A stretch of 64,000 bases of DNA from Methylosinus sp. Sm6 (GTDB lineage Bacteria; Pseudomonadota; Alphaproteobacteria; Rhizobiales; Beijerinckiaceae): the NCBI RefSeq assembly GCF_019802345.1, contig NZ_JAINDZ010000025.1:1-64000 (forward strand), in the 5' to 3' direction. Position numbers and translations under genes: made by a program. The notes beneath the pieces are model-generated. The model saw nothing but the letters and a program-made list of their open reading frames with translations. It was not told where the DNA came from and searched no databases. Each line of letters opens with the position of its first letter. The first letter of the stretch is position 1. Below are positions 7,507-16,139 of this stretch, in pieces.

Positions 7507-9315
7507 ATGGCCGCTCCTCCGCTTCTGTCGCTCCAAGCCATCGCGCTCACGCTCGGCGGCAAGCCGCTGCTCGAATCTGCGGACCTGGCCGTCGCGCCGG
7601 GCGAGCGCGTCTGTCTCGTCGGCCGCAATGGCTCGGGCAAATCCACGCTGCTGAAGATCGCCGCCGGCGAGGTGGAGGCGGATGGCGGAACGCGCTTTTT
7701 GCAGCCGGGCGCGAGCCTGCGCTATCTGCCGCAGGAGCCCGATCTCTCGCGCTTCGCCACGACGCTCGATTATGTCGCCCAAGGGCTGGGGCCGATCGAT
7801 GACCCGCATGTGGCCGAGGCGCTGCTGCTCGAGCTCGGCCTCACCGGCGAGGAAAATCCGCGCCAGCTCTCGGGCGGGGAGGGGCGGCGCGCCGCGCTCG
7901 CCCGTGCGCTCGCGCCCGAGCCCGATATTCTGCTGCTCGACGAGCCGACCAATCATCTCGATCTGCCGGCCATCCTCTGGCTCGAGGAGCGGCTCGCCGC
8001 CTTGCGCTCGGCGATCGTCGTCATCAGCCACGACCGCCGCTTCCTCGAAAATCTGACGCGCTCCACCGTCTGGCTGGATCGCGGTCGCACGCGGCATCTG
8101 TCGCGCGGCTTCAAGGAGTTCGAAGCCTGGCGCGACCGCGAGCTCGAGGAGGAGGAGAAGCAGCAGCACAAGCTCGATCGCAAGATCGTGGAGGAGGAGC
8201 ATTGGCTGCGCCATGGCGTGACCGGGCGGCGCAAGCGCAATCAGCGCCGCCTCGCCGGCCTCGCGGAGCTGCGCGTGGCGCGGCGGCGCCATGTCGGCGC
8301 GCAGGGCGATGTGAAGCTCGAGGCGAGCGAGGCGCAGCTCTCCGGCGCTCTGGTGGTCGAGGCGCGCGGCATTGCGAAAGCCTTCGGCGAGCGCGTCATT
8401 GTCGAGAATTTTTGGGCGCGCGTCATGCGTGGCGACCGGCTCGGCCTCGTCGGCGCCAATGGCGCGGGCAAGACCACTCTGGTGAAGCTGCTCACCGGCG
8501 CTCTCGCGCCGGATAGCGGCTCGGTGAAGCTCGGCGCCGCGCTGGCGATGGCGACGCTCGATCAGAGCCGCGCCAGCCTCGATCCGCAGACGACGCTGAA
8601 GGATGCGCTCACCGGCGGCGGCTCGGATTTTGTCGAGATCAATGGCGAGCGCAAGCATGTCGTCGGCTATATGCGGGATTTTCTGTTCGCGCCGGAGCAG
8701 GCGCGCACGCCGATCGGAAAGCTCTCCGGCGGCGAGCGCGGCCGCCTGCTGCTGGCGCGCGCGCTGGCGCTGCCGTCGAATCTTCTGGTGCTGGACGAGC
8801 CGACCAACGACCTCGACCTCGAGACCTTGGACATGCTCGAGGACATGCTCGCGGAATATCCGGGCACGCTGATCGTCGTCAGCCATGACCGCGATTTCCT
8901 CGACCGCATCGCCACATCGGTGCTGATGTCGGAGGGGAGCGGCCGCTGGGTCGAATATGCCGGCGGCTATTCGGACATGCTGGCGCAGCGCGGCGAGGGC
9001 GTGCAGGCGCGCAGCGTCGCGGCGCCGCGCGCTGAAGAAAGGGCGAAGCCCGCGCCGAAGCCGAGGCCCGCCGCCAAGGCGCGCCTCTCCTTCGCCGAGC
9101 AGCATGCGCTCGCGACCTTGCCGGCCAGGATGGAGGAGCTTCGCGCCAAGAAGGAGAAGCTGCAGAAGCTCATCGACGATCCGAGCCTCTATGCGCGCGA
9201 TCCGGCGAAATTCTCCGAGGCGACGAAGCTGTTCGCCAAAATGGAGGCGGAGCTCGCGGCGGCGGAGGAGAGCTGGCTCGAGCTCGAGATCAAGCGCGAG
9301 GAAATCGGGGGGTAG
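7507..9315 (+). CDS. uup: ABC-F family ATPase, Uup-like
   Basis: 602-residue soluble ATPase with two ABC domains and no membrane segment, as in the ABC-F family, whose members act on ribosomes or DNA metabolism rather than transport. First domain: Walker A GRNGSGKS (39-46), signature LSGGEGRRA (about 121), Walker B DILLLDEPTNHLD. Between the domains is a charged linker (ELEEEEKQQHKLDRKIVEEE). Second domain: GANGAGKT (about 316), LSGGERGRL, LLVLDEPTNDLD. A C-terminal coiled coil (about 535-600, ARMEELRAKKEKLQKLIDD) is the feature that points to Uup rather than EttA. ATG 7507 starts directly before the conserved LSLQAIALTLGGKPLL. Confidence 0.9.
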   Translation: MAAPPLLSLQAIALTLGGKPLLESADLAVAPGERVCLVGRNGSGKSTLLKIAAGEVEADGGTRFLQPGASLRYLPQEPDLSRFATTLDYVAQGLGPIDDPHVAEALLLELGLTGEENPRQLSGGEGRRAALARALAPEPDILLLDEPTNHLDLPAILWLEERLAALRSAIVVISHDRRFLENLTRSTVWLDRGRTRHLSRGFKEFEAWRDRELEEEEKQQHKLDRKIVEEEHWLRHGVTGRRKRNQRRLAGLAELRVARRRHVGAQGDVKLEASEAQLSGALVVEARGIAKAFGERVIVENFWARVMRGDRLGLVGANGAGKTTLVKLLTGALAPDSGSVKLGAALAMATLDQSRASLDPQTTLKDALTGGGSDFVEINGERKHVVGYMRDFLFAPEQARTPIGKLSGGERGRLLLARALALPSNLLVLDEPTNDLDLETLDMLEDMLAEYPGTLIVVSHDRDFLDRIATSVLMSEGSGRWVEYAGGYSDMLAQRGEGVQARSVAAPRAEERAKPAPKPRPAAKARLSFAEQHALATLPARMEELRAKKEKLQKLIDDPSLYARDPAKFSEATKLFAKMEAELAAAEESWLELEIKREEIGG

Positions 9316-9329
9316 GAGGCGTCGAAGGC

Positions 9330-9385
9330 AGGGGAAGCGAGCCTCTGAGGCTCGCTCTCGAGAGGCATCGAATTCGTCGACGCCG
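9330..9385. repeat. family B hairpin repeat
   Basis: Inverted repeat GCGAGCCTC-TGAGGCTCGC (9337-9355) followed by CTCGAGAGGCATCGAATTCG. The same element in the opposite orientation occurs at about 42618-42660, and the core hairpin recurs at 24137, 36325 and 38199-38274. It lies just after the stop of the Uup-like gene and may also serve as a transcription end, though no T-run follows. Confidence 0.7.
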
Positions 9386-9457
9386 GCCGATAGGGACTGA
9401 AGCTTGCGCCGTCTGCCTGCCGTGTGATTGTTTAGCTAGGGGGGAGGCATTCGGCAA

Positions 9458-10597
9458 ATGCGATGCGGCGACGCAACTGAAAGAAACGACAGTCTCGACG
9501 TTGCGCGCGGCCTCGCCATGATCCTGGTCATCTATGGCCATGTCTTGCAGATTTTTTTTCACGCGAGAGCCGATGGCGAGTTCTCGCAAATGGCTTTCCT
9601 GCAATGGCAAGCCATATACAGCTTTCATATGCCGCTCTTCTTCTTGATCTCGGGCGCTATCCTGGATCAGTTTTCCGGAAAATCCTGGAAAGACGTGGCG
9701 ACGCGCTCGGCGTATTTGATCGCCCTGGCCTATATCGTCGACGTCATTGGTATTTTCTTCGCCGCCGTGACGCAGGGCGTTTCGTCAGAAACGATACCAA
9801 CGCTCGAGAATTATGTCGTCGACCATCTTCTTCTCGCGGAGAGTTTCAGCACGATTACTCCCTGGTTCCTCGTCGCCTTCGCAATCGTGCGCCTCCTGGC
9901 TTATGCATTGACGAGATGCGACGGCGCGAAGCGATGGCTCATCGGCGCCGCGCTGGCAATCGTTTTTGCCGCGTCCTATCGCTACCCGCAGGCGTTCCAT
10001 CTCAGGGCGGTCCCGCCGGGAGTGGCGTTTTTCATGGTGGGCCGCTATCTCTCGGCGCATAAGATCGACATTGGCGCATGGGCGGCCATTGCTCTCCTTG
10101 CGACGGCTCTCTGGCTCGCGCATTCCAATGGCGGATGCACATTCGCATGGCAGATCACATGTGAAAATGCGGAGTTGCCGGGGCGTTTCGCCGTGCTGAT
10201 GATCTTCGGGCTTTTCGGCTCTCTGCCGCTGTTCTTTTTAACGGCGGCAATGGGCGCCGCAGGAATAATGGGACTGAGCGGTCCGCTCGGGTGTATATGG
10301 ATTGCTCGTCCGGTCCGCTTCATCGGAAGAAACTCACTGGATTTCCTCCTCATAAACGGCTTTTATCTCGTTTTCGGCAATCCCTATCTACGAAATCACG
10401 TCGGTATCGACGACAGCCTCGTGTTCTTTGTCGCCGTGGCGCTGCTCGCTACTCTCGTCCATGTCGCCACCTTTCTGCTCCTGAAGCGAGCGCTCTTCCA
10501 CATCAAAGCCTTCGCGCAAGGCGTCGGCCGCTTCGCAACTGGCGCGGTCTGGAACGCGGTCGAACGAATGCGAGGCGCGCCGACAGCCGCGACGTGA
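9458..10597 (+). CDS. acyltransferase family 3 membrane protein
   Basis: 379-residue integral membrane protein of the acyltransferase-3 (OafA/NodX/WecH-type) family, which transfers acyl groups such as acetyl to exported sugars. Seen: the N-terminal signature DVARGLAMILVIYGHVLQIF with the conserved Arg and His, SFHMPLFFLISGAI in the second helix, and about ten hydrophobic segments in total. ATG 9458 is followed by a short hydrophilic stretch as expected. The gene is somewhat less G+C-rich than the core genes. The acceptor is unknown; it sits alone, with a LuxR-type regulator converging on its 3' end. Confidence 0.8.
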   Translation: MRCGDATERNDSLDVARGLAMILVIYGHVLQIFFHARADGEFSQMAFLQWQAIYSFHMPLFFLISGAILDQFSGKSWKDVATRSAYLIALAYIVDVIGIFFAAVTQGVSSETIPTLENYVVDHLLLAESFSTITPWFLVAFAIVRLLAYALTRCDGAKRWLIGAALAIVFAASYRYPQAFHLRAVPPGVAFFMVGRYLSAHKIDIGAWAAIALLATALWLAHSNGGCTFAWQITCENAELPGRFAVLMIFGLFGSLPLFFLTAAMGAAGIMGLSGPLGCIWIARPVRFIGRNSLDFLLINGFYLVFGNPYLRNHVGIDDSLVFFVAVALLATLVHVATFLLLKRALFHIKAFAQGVGRFATGAVWNAVERMRGAPTAAT

Positions 10598-10601
10598 CGG
10601 A

Positions 10602-11735
10602 TTAGTCCCGGCTCCACAATGGCGGCGCTGAGGTCATCACCAGATTGATAAGCTGGCCCTGCCGCCCCGTTCCGGTCTTGGAAAACACCCGTTTCAGATG
10701 CGTTTGCGCGGTGGCGACCGTCACGCCCATCTCCTCGGCTGCTCGCGCGAGCCCCGCTCCGGACAGGATCGAGTCCAGCAGGCGGGTTTCCGCGGGCGTC
10801 AGACCATAGTTTTGCGCGACGGCCCGCGAGCGCGAGGTTTGGAGAGCGTCGGGGTCGCTCACAAAAATCGCGCAGCACGCTGCGTTCTCGGCGAGCGGCG
10901 TGAAAGGGCCTTCGGGGGCGATCGGGAGCACGGTGGCGAGCAATGGCCGGCCGTCTTCGCGTTCGATGCCGATCTCCGCGCCGGCTCCGGGTTCTCGCCC
11001 GATCACTTCGAGAATCGCTTTCTGCAATTCCCGGTGGGAGCGCGCCGCTCGGGCGGCCAGGGCGCCATTGGCCAAGGTCAACGCCGTTGCGGACGCCAGG
11101 AGCTTTTCGGCGGCCGGATTGGCGAACACGACGCGCTTGCGCCGGTCCAGCAATAGGACGGCGATGGCGATCCGCGCCAGCGACTGTTCCATTGCGCCGC
11201 GCTGATGCCGCGCCAAATCGAGTTCCAGAGATATCCGCATCGCCCGGGTCAAGTGCGGCGCGAGCCTCGCCAATAAGGCGCGATCCGCATCCGTCGCATC
11301 GCCGGTGCCGTCCGGACGCACCAAGGTCAGCGGATAATACACCGACTCCGTGCGATGCAGCACCAGCGTCAACGGACAGCAGAGATCCTGAGGACAGGAC
11401 CAGCCATTATAAAATTCTGTGCGCCGGAAGGCGTCGAGGGGGACAATGTCGCTATTGGCGACGATGAACCCCGGTTTCATCAGCGGCGCGATCCTGTGAA
11501 GGGGATTCATCGGCAGGAAATAGTCGAAAGTCTTCTCCACATGGCCTTTGTCGAAGCCGAAATAGGTGATCGGCGTTCCTTCCCCGGTTCGAGGATTTTC
11601 GATCGTGAGCCCGCCCGCAGTGCAATCGGTCAGCCTCGCCAATCGACGCAGGACTTTTTCCCAGGCGGCGGGTTCGAGCGCCGCCTCCTGGATAAGCTCG
11701 ACCAAGCCTAGATACTCTATCTCCGAAACGTCCAT
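10602..11735 (-). CDS. LuxR-type helix-turn-helix transcription regulator
   Basis: About 377 residues. The N-terminal two thirds have no recognised sensory domain apart from a PAS-like stretch (about 190-240, AIAVLLLDRRKRVVFANPAAEKLL). The C-terminus carries a LuxR/GerE DNA-binding domain: LTPAETRLLDSILSGAGLARAAEEMGV then TAQTHLKRVFSKTGTGRQGQLI, matching the scanning and recognition helices of that family. ATG 11735 is preferred; GTG 11744 would add three residues. The 3' end is convergent with the acyltransferase gene (4 bp gap) and the promoter region is shared with the DsbA-like gene. The ligand and targets are unknown. Confidence 0.8.
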   Translation of the reverse strand: MDVSEIEYLGLVELIQEAALEPAAWEKVLRRLARLTDCTAGGLTIENPRTGEGTPITYFGFDKGHVEKTFDYFLPMNPLHRIAPLMKPGFIVANSDIVPLDAFRRTEFYNGWSCPQDLCCPLTLVLHRTESVYYPLTLVRPDGTGDATDADRALLARLAPHLTRAMRISLELDLARHQRGAMEQSLARIAIAVLLLDRRKRVVFANPAAEKLLASATALTLANGALAARAARSHRELQKAILEVIGREPGAGAEIGIEREDGRPLLATVLPIAPEGPFTPLAENAACCAIFVSDPDALQTSRSRAVAQNYGLTPAETRLLDSILSGAGLARAAEEMGVTVATAQTHLKRVFSKTGTGRQGQLINLVMTSAPPLWSRD

Positions 11736-11882
11736 TCGAAGCACCGATCTGAAATCCGACTGGCCACCCCGCCTGCCGCGCTCCGGCGGAACGCCGAGGC
11801 ATGCCCATGCCTCGAGACGTCAAACGCGCCATCTCGCTGTCGAACGCTGCGCTTTCGAAGATATAAATCGTCGCCGCATCGT

Positions 11883-11897
11883 TATCCATATTGGATA
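11883..11897. promoter_or_regulatory. possible operator between regulator and dsbA-like gene
   Basis: Perfect palindrome TATCCA-TAT-TGGATA in the divergent region between the LuxR-type regulator (start 11735, minus) and the DsbA-like gene (start 12074, plus). It is one of the few A+T-rich spots here. A dimeric regulator site is plausible, but there is no second copy in the window to support it. The rest of 11745-12073 shows no gene. Confidence 0.35.
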
Positions 11898-12073
11898 CGA
11901 GGGGGGCGGGGGAACGCGGCATGGTGACGGATGTCTCGACGCATATGCGGATCGTGCCGGACCGCCGCATCTCAGGCGCGGCGATCTATGCGCTGGCCGA
12001 TCGCGGCCGTATGATTTCCCGACGCGAAAAAATGCTTTATGATTGCGCCGTCCCGCGACCCAACGGAGCCTCC

Positions 12074-12730
12074 ATGTCCATTCTCGACTTCCGTATGTCC
12101 CGCCGCGCCGGGCTCGCCGTCGCCGCCTCGGCGCTGATCGGCTTCGCCGTTCCGGCCGCAGCCGAAAAGGCCGCCAGCGGAAAAGTTCCGGTCGACGAGC
12201 TGATGGCGGCCAATGCTCTGCCGGACGTCGTCGAGGGCAAGGCCGACGCGCCCGTCACCATCGTCGAATACGCCTCGATGACCTGCAGTCATTGCGCCGC
12301 TTTCCATCGCGACGTCTATCCGACGCTGAAGAAGAATTACATCGACGCCGGCAAGGTGAAGTTCATCCTGCGCGAATTCCCGCTCGATCCGCTGGCGACG
12401 GCCGCCTTCATGCTCGCCCGCAACGCCGGCGAGAAACGCGACGCTGTGGTCGATTTGCTGTTCTCCCAGCAGAAGAATTGGGCGTTCGTGGAGAAGCCGC
12501 TGGACGGCCTGGCCAATGTGCTGAAGTTCACCGGCGTCGGCCAGCAGGCCTTCGAGACGGTGCTGAAGGACGAGAAGCTCTACGAGAATGTGAACAAGGT
12601 GCGCGACCGCGCCGCGGAAAAATTCGGCATCAATTCGACGCCGACCTTCTTCATCAATGGCGAGCGCTATAGCGGCGAGATCAGCGTCGCCGATCTCGAC
12701 AAGATCATCGCCGAGAAGTCGAAGTCCTGA
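12074..12730 (+). CDS. DsbA family thiol-disulfide oxidoreductase
   Basis: 218-residue exported thioredoxin-fold protein. A signal peptide (about 1-30, RRAGLAVAASALIGFAVPAAA) is followed by the DsbA-type domain with the active site CSHC (C71-C74) in YASMTCSHCAAFH and the cis-proline loop STPTFFING near residue 193. It belongs to the BdbD/DsbA-2 group common in alphaproteobacteria, which oxidise or isomerise disulfides in exported proteins. ATG 12074 is preferred over an in-frame ATG at 11891 because it gives a normal signal peptide. Its partner DsbB is not in the window. Confidence 0.88.
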   Translation: MSILDFRMSRRAGLAVAASALIGFAVPAAAEKAASGKVPVDELMAANALPDVVEGKADAPVTIVEYASMTCSHCAAFHRDVYPTLKKNYIDAGKVKFILREFPLDPLATAAFMLARNAGEKRDAVVDLLFSQQKNWAFVEKPLDGLANVLKFTGVGQQAFETVLKDEKLYENVNKVRDRAAEKFGINSTPTFFINGERYSGEISVADLDKIIAEKSKS

Positions 12731-12780
12731 CGGCTTTCCGTCAGCTGCGCGGAGGATGACGCCTCGGTCTGGAGCGGCGC

Positions 12781-13386
12781 TCAGAACGCGGTGCGCCGCT
12801 CGAGCGCGGCGGCGAGCGTGCCCTCGTCGAGATAGTCGAGCTCGCCGCCGACCGGCACGCCATGGGCGAGGCGCGTCGTCTTCACGCCGAGCGGCGCCAG
12901 GAGGTCGGCGAGATAATGGGCCGTCGTCTGGCCGTCGACCGTGGCGTTGACGGCGATGATCGCCTCGCGCACGCCGCCGTCGGCGATGCGCTGCACGAGG
13001 CTGCCGATGTTGAGCTCGTCCGGGCCGACGCCGTCGAGCGGCGACAGCACGCCGCCGAGCACGTGATAGCGCGCCGCCAGCAGGCCGGCGCGCTCCAGCG
13101 CCCAGAGATCGGCGACCGTCTCGACGATGACGATGATGCCGGGATCGCGACGGGGATCGCGGCAGATCGCGCAAGGGTCGCTGGTGTCGATATTGCCGCA
13201 GGCCGTGCAGGTGAGAATGCGCTCATGAGCGACGCGCAACGCTTCTCCGAGCGGGCCGAGCAGCTCCTCGCGCTTGCGGATGAGATGCAGCACGGCGCGC
13301 CGCGCCGAGCGCGGCCCGAGCCCGGGCAGGCGCGCCAGCAATTGCACGAGGCGCTCGATCTCGGGGCCGGCGATGCGTTCGGCCAT
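12781..13386 (-). CDS. recR: recombination mediator RecR
   Basis: 201 residues, the normal RecR length. Seen: helix-hairpin-helix [17 protein letters not shown]4 zinc finger CTACGN...CAIC (about residues 56-73), and Toprim domain with [15 protein letters not shown] and the C-terminal [17 protein letters not shown]. RecR works with RecF/RecO to load RecA on gaps. ATG 13386 (MAERIAGPE) gives the family length; the in-frame ATG at 13440 would start inside a repeat. Last gene of a dnaX-ybaB-recR unit, a conserved bacterial order. Confidence 0.96.
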   Translation of the reverse strand: MAERIAGPEIERLVQLLARLPGLGPRSARRAVLHLIRKREELLGPLGEALRVAHERILTCTACGNIDTSDPCAICRDPRRDPGIIVIVETVADLWALERAGLLAARYHVLGGVLSPLDGVGPDELNIGSLVQRIADGGVREAIIAVNATVDGQTTAHYLADLLAPLGVKTTRLAHGVPVGGELDYLDEGTLAAALERRTAF

Positions 13387-13398
13387 TGTGTCCCTCGG

Positions 13399-13473
13399 GC
13401 GAATAGCGAATAGCGAGTAGCAGCGAGTAGGGACAGCCATTCGCTACTCGCTACTCCCTATTCACTACTCCCT
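13399..13473. repeat. inverted pair of heptanucleotide repeats between ybaB and recR
   Basis: The left arm consists of imperfect 7-base units GCGAATA, GCGAATA, GCGAGTA and further variants; the right arm of TCGCTAC, TCGCTAC, TCCCTAT, TCACTAC, TCCCT. The two arms are roughly reverse complements and would form a long imperfect hairpin in the mRNA between ybaB and recR. The element occupies nearly the whole 90 bp gap. Confidence 0.75.
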
Positions 13474-13476
13474 CGC

Positions 13477-13800
13477 TCAAAACGGCAGCTTCAGCCCCGG
13501 CGGCAGCTGCAGGCCGCCGGTGACGGCTTTCATCTTCTCCGCCACGGCCTCGTCCGCCCTGGCGCGCGCCTGGGCGTGGGCGGTGACGATGAGGTCCTCG
13601 AGGATGTCGCTCTCCTCGGGCTTCAGCAGGCTCGGGTCGATGGCCACGCGCTGCAGCGCGCCCTTGGCGGACATCGTCACCTTCACGGCGCCGCCGCCGG
13701 CCTCGCCCTCGACCGCCACCTGATCGAGCTCGGCCTGCATCTCGGCCATCTTCGTCTGCATGGCTTGCGCCTGCTTCATCAGTCCCATGAAGTCGAGCAT
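13477..13800 (-). CDS. ybaB: YbaB/EbfC family nucleoid-associated protein
   Basis: 107 residues, the usual length. The N-terminal helix MGLMKQAQAMQTKMAEMQAE, the beta core with GGGAVKVTMSAKG and the C-terminal GGLQLPPGLKLPF are typical. The small homodimeric protein binds DNA and is almost always encoded between dnaX and recR, as here. Start ATG 13800 lies 28 bp after the dnaX stop codon. Confidence 0.95.
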   Translation of the reverse strand: MLDFMGLMKQAQAMQTKMAEMQAELDQVAVEGEAGGGAVKVTMSAKGALQRVAIDPSLLKPEESDILEDLIVTAHAQARARADEAVAEKMKAVTGGLQLPPGLKLPF

Positions 13801-13828
13801 GTCGGTCTCCTAACCTCGTCCGCAGCGC

Positions 13829-15640
13829 TCACCAGCTCTCGTCGGGCTCGACGTCGTCATAAGCCAATTCGGCGCCGGGCGCGTGATTCGTTTCGCTCTC
13901 GCGTCCACGCACCGCGACGATCTCGGCGCCGGGGAAGCGCGCCATGATCGCCGCGACGACGGGATCGGATTCGACGCCGGAGCGCTCCTCCTGTCTGCGC
14001 GCGGCCGCCTGCTCGCTCACGGTCGGCGCGCCGCCGGAGGCGGCGAGCGCCACCATCCACCGCGCGCCGGTCCATTCCTGCAGCCGCTGCATGAGCTGCT
14101 GGGGCAGGCGGGCGGAGCCGCCCGGCGCGAGCTCGAACTCGATCTGTCCCTGCTCGAAACGCACGAGGCGCACATCGGTCTCGAGCGCCAGCTTCAATTG
14201 CATGTCCCGCTTGTCCGCGGCGAGCGCGACGAGCGCGGGGAAGTCGGCGATGGTCGCGCCGGTCGGCGGGGGCTCGGGCCGCGGCGCGGCGAAGCTCCGC
14301 GCCGCCGCCTGCGGCGCCGCGGCGAGCGACAGCGAGGGGCCGGGCCGTTCCGACGGTGACGCGGCGGGCCGGGAGGCGCGCTCCGGAGGCTGCGGCTGGC
14401 CGAAGCCGAGCTTGCGCAGCGCCTCCTCCGGCGAGGGCAGCTCGGCGGCGTGGGTGAGGCGCACCAGCGCCATATCGGCGCTGGCGAGCGGCCGTGGCGA
14501 GCCGCGCAGCTCCTCCACCGCCTTCATCAGAATTTGAAAGGCGCGGGTCAGCGCCGACACCGAGAGCGTCTGCGCCGCCACGCCGCCACGCCTCTTCTCC
14601 TCCTCGGTCAGCGCCGAGGAGCGCTCGGCGCCGGGGGCGAGCTTCAGCCGCGTCACCAGATGGGTGAATTCGGCGAGCTCCAGCAGCACCTGCCCGGGAT
14701 CGGCTCCGCCGTCATGCTGCTCCTGCAGCAGAGCGAGCGCCGTCGCAATCTCGCCCTTCATCGCCGCCTCGAACAGATCGATGACGCGCGACTTGTCGGC
14801 GACGCCGAGCATATGGCGCAGATCCTCGGCGGCGATCGCTCCCCCGCCTTGCGCCGCGCCATGGGCGATCGCCTGGTCGAGCAGGGACAGAGCGTCGCGG
14901 GCCGAGCCCTCCGCCGCCCGCGCGACCATGGCCAGCGCCGCGTCCTCGATCTCGACGCCCTCGAGATCGCAGATCTTGCGCAAATGGCCCGCGAGCAGGC
15001 CGGCGTCGATGCGGCGCAGATCGAAACGCTGGCAGCGCGAGCGCACGGTGACCGGCACCTTGTCGATCTCGGTCGTCGCGAAGATGAACTTCACATGCTC
15101 CGGCGGCTCCTCGAGCGTCTTCAACAGGCCGTTGAAGGCGGCCTTGGAGAGCATATGCACCTCGTCGACGATATAGACCTTCACCCTGGCCATCACCGGG
15201 CGGTAGCGCGCGTTCTCGATGATCTCGCGAATATCGTCGATGCCGGTGTGCGAGGCGGCGTCCATCTCCAGCACGTCCGGATGGCGCGAATCGATGATCG
15301 CCTGACAATGAGCCCCGAGCGCGTCCATATGGATCGTCGGCCGGTCGACGGCCGGCCGTCCGTCCGTTGCAGGCAGCTCGTAGTTGAAAGCGCGGGCGAG
15401 AATGCGCGCGGTGGTGGTCTTGCCGACGCCGCGCACGCCGGTCAGGAGGTAGGCCTGATGGATGCGGTTCAGCTCGAAGGCGTTCTCGAGCGTGCGCACC
15501 ATCGGCTCCTGGCCGATGAGATCGGCGAAGCCGGAGGGACGGTATTTGCGTGCCAGCACGCGATAGGCGCCGCGCGCCACAGGCTTTTCCTGCGCTTCGG
15601 CCGGAAACAGCGCCGCGTCGCGCGAATGCTCGTCGTCCAT
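13829..15640 (-). CDS. dnaX: DNA polymerase III subunits gamma/tau
   Basis: 603 residues. Clamp-loader AAA+ ATPase: YRPSGFADLIGQE, Walker A GVRGVGKTTTAR, Walker B VYIVDEVHML, sensor 1 FIFATTEIDKVPVTVRSRCQRF, then domain III and a long C-terminal region corresponding to tau. The four zinc-binding cysteines of E. coli DnaX are absent (NYELPATDGRPAVDR instead), as usual in alphaproteobacteria. ATG 15640 precedes a short acidic stretch and ARKYRP. I see no obvious frameshift signal for a separate gamma product. It lies downstream of the SRP RNA gene on the same strand. Confidence 0.95.
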   Translation of the reverse strand: MDDEHSRDAALFPAEAQEKPVARGAYRVLARKYRPSGFADLIGQEPMVRTLENAFELNRIHQAYLLTGVRGVGKTTTARILARAFNYELPATDGRPAVDRPTIHMDALGAHCQAIIDSRHPDVLEMDAASHTGIDDIREIIENARYRPVMARVKVYIVDEVHMLSKAAFNGLLKTLEEPPEHVKFIFATTEIDKVPVTVRSRCQRFDLRRIDAGLLAGHLRKICDLEGVEIEDAALAMVARAAEGSARDALSLLDQAIAHGAAQGGGAIAAEDLRHMLGVADKSRVIDLFEAAMKGEIATALALLQEQHDGGADPGQVLLELAEFTHLVTRLKLAPGAERSSALTEEEKRRGGVAAQTLSVSALTRAFQILMKAVEELRGSPRPLASADMALVRLTHAAELPSPEEALRKLGFGQPQPPERASRPAASPSERPGPSLSLAAAPQAAARSFAAPRPEPPPTGATIADFPALVALAADKRDMQLKLALETDVRLVRFEQGQIEFELAPGGSARLPQQLMQRLQEWTGARWMVALAASGGAPTVSEQAAARRQEERSGVESDPVVAAIMARFPGAEIVAVRGRESETNHAPGAELAYDDVEPDESW

Positions 15641-15688
15641 CGCGTCGCCCGAGAGAGAAAAAGGCCCGTTCGATTCGGCGCCCGGGCG

Positions 15689-15799
15689 CAGCGCAGTGGG
15701 AGGCTGGACGAAGACCCGCCCGGAACTCGTTAGGGCTGCTTCCTTCCGGACCTGACCCGGTTGGCGAGTGGAGCGTCCACCGCCAACCTCCCGCGCCCT
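15689..15799 (-). ncRNA. ffs: signal recognition particle RNA (4.5S)
   Basis: On the minus strand the conserved SRP RNA hairpin is present: GGGTCAGGTCCGGAAGGAAG followed by CAGCCCTAAC. The arms of the long stem can be drawn from GGGAGG near 15793 pairing with CCTCCC near 15697. The gene sits directly upstream of dnaX, its common position in alphaproteobacteria. The ends are estimated from the stem and may be off by up to ten bases. Confidence 0.9.
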
Positions 15800-15905
15800 A
15801 TGTGGCAAAACTCGCCGTCCGGCGCAAGGGCGAGCGGCGAAGAAGCCGAGGGCAGGGCGCAGATTCGCCGCGAGGCCTTCGACGAATGTCTTGTGCTCCC
15901 TGCGG

Positions 15906-16061
15906 CTATTGCGCCGATTTCGGCTGCGCCGGCTTGGCGACGAGCGTCAAGTCCTCGTCGGTGAGGACGACCTCGAAGCAGGCGAGAAAGGACATGCTCA
16001 GCAGTCCGTCGACGCCGCGTGCGAACGGCTTGTCCATTATCACAGCGGCGACCGCGTCGGC
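15906..16061 (-). pseudogene. 3' remnant of a retropepsin-like aspartic protease gene
   Basis: About 50 codons on the minus strand end in ARGVDGLLSMSFLACFEV followed by LTDEDLTLVAKPA. This matches the C-terminal part of the clan AA aspartic proteases (the GIDGLLGMSFLSRF...LTL pattern of TIGR02281-type proteins). The region with the catalytic DTG motif is missing: reading back beyond about 16061 leaves the family and runs under the promoter and start of the glutathione S-transferase gene. It appears to be a decayed gene end, truncated perhaps when the GST gene was placed here. It has no start codon or RBS of its own that I would trust. Confidence 0.65.
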
Positions 16062-16139
16062 ATGCGTCGCAGGGGCTAGACATTTTGTCCTGCATATGTT
16101 CCTTTTATGTTCGCAACGCCTCGGCGCTCGGAGAGCCGC

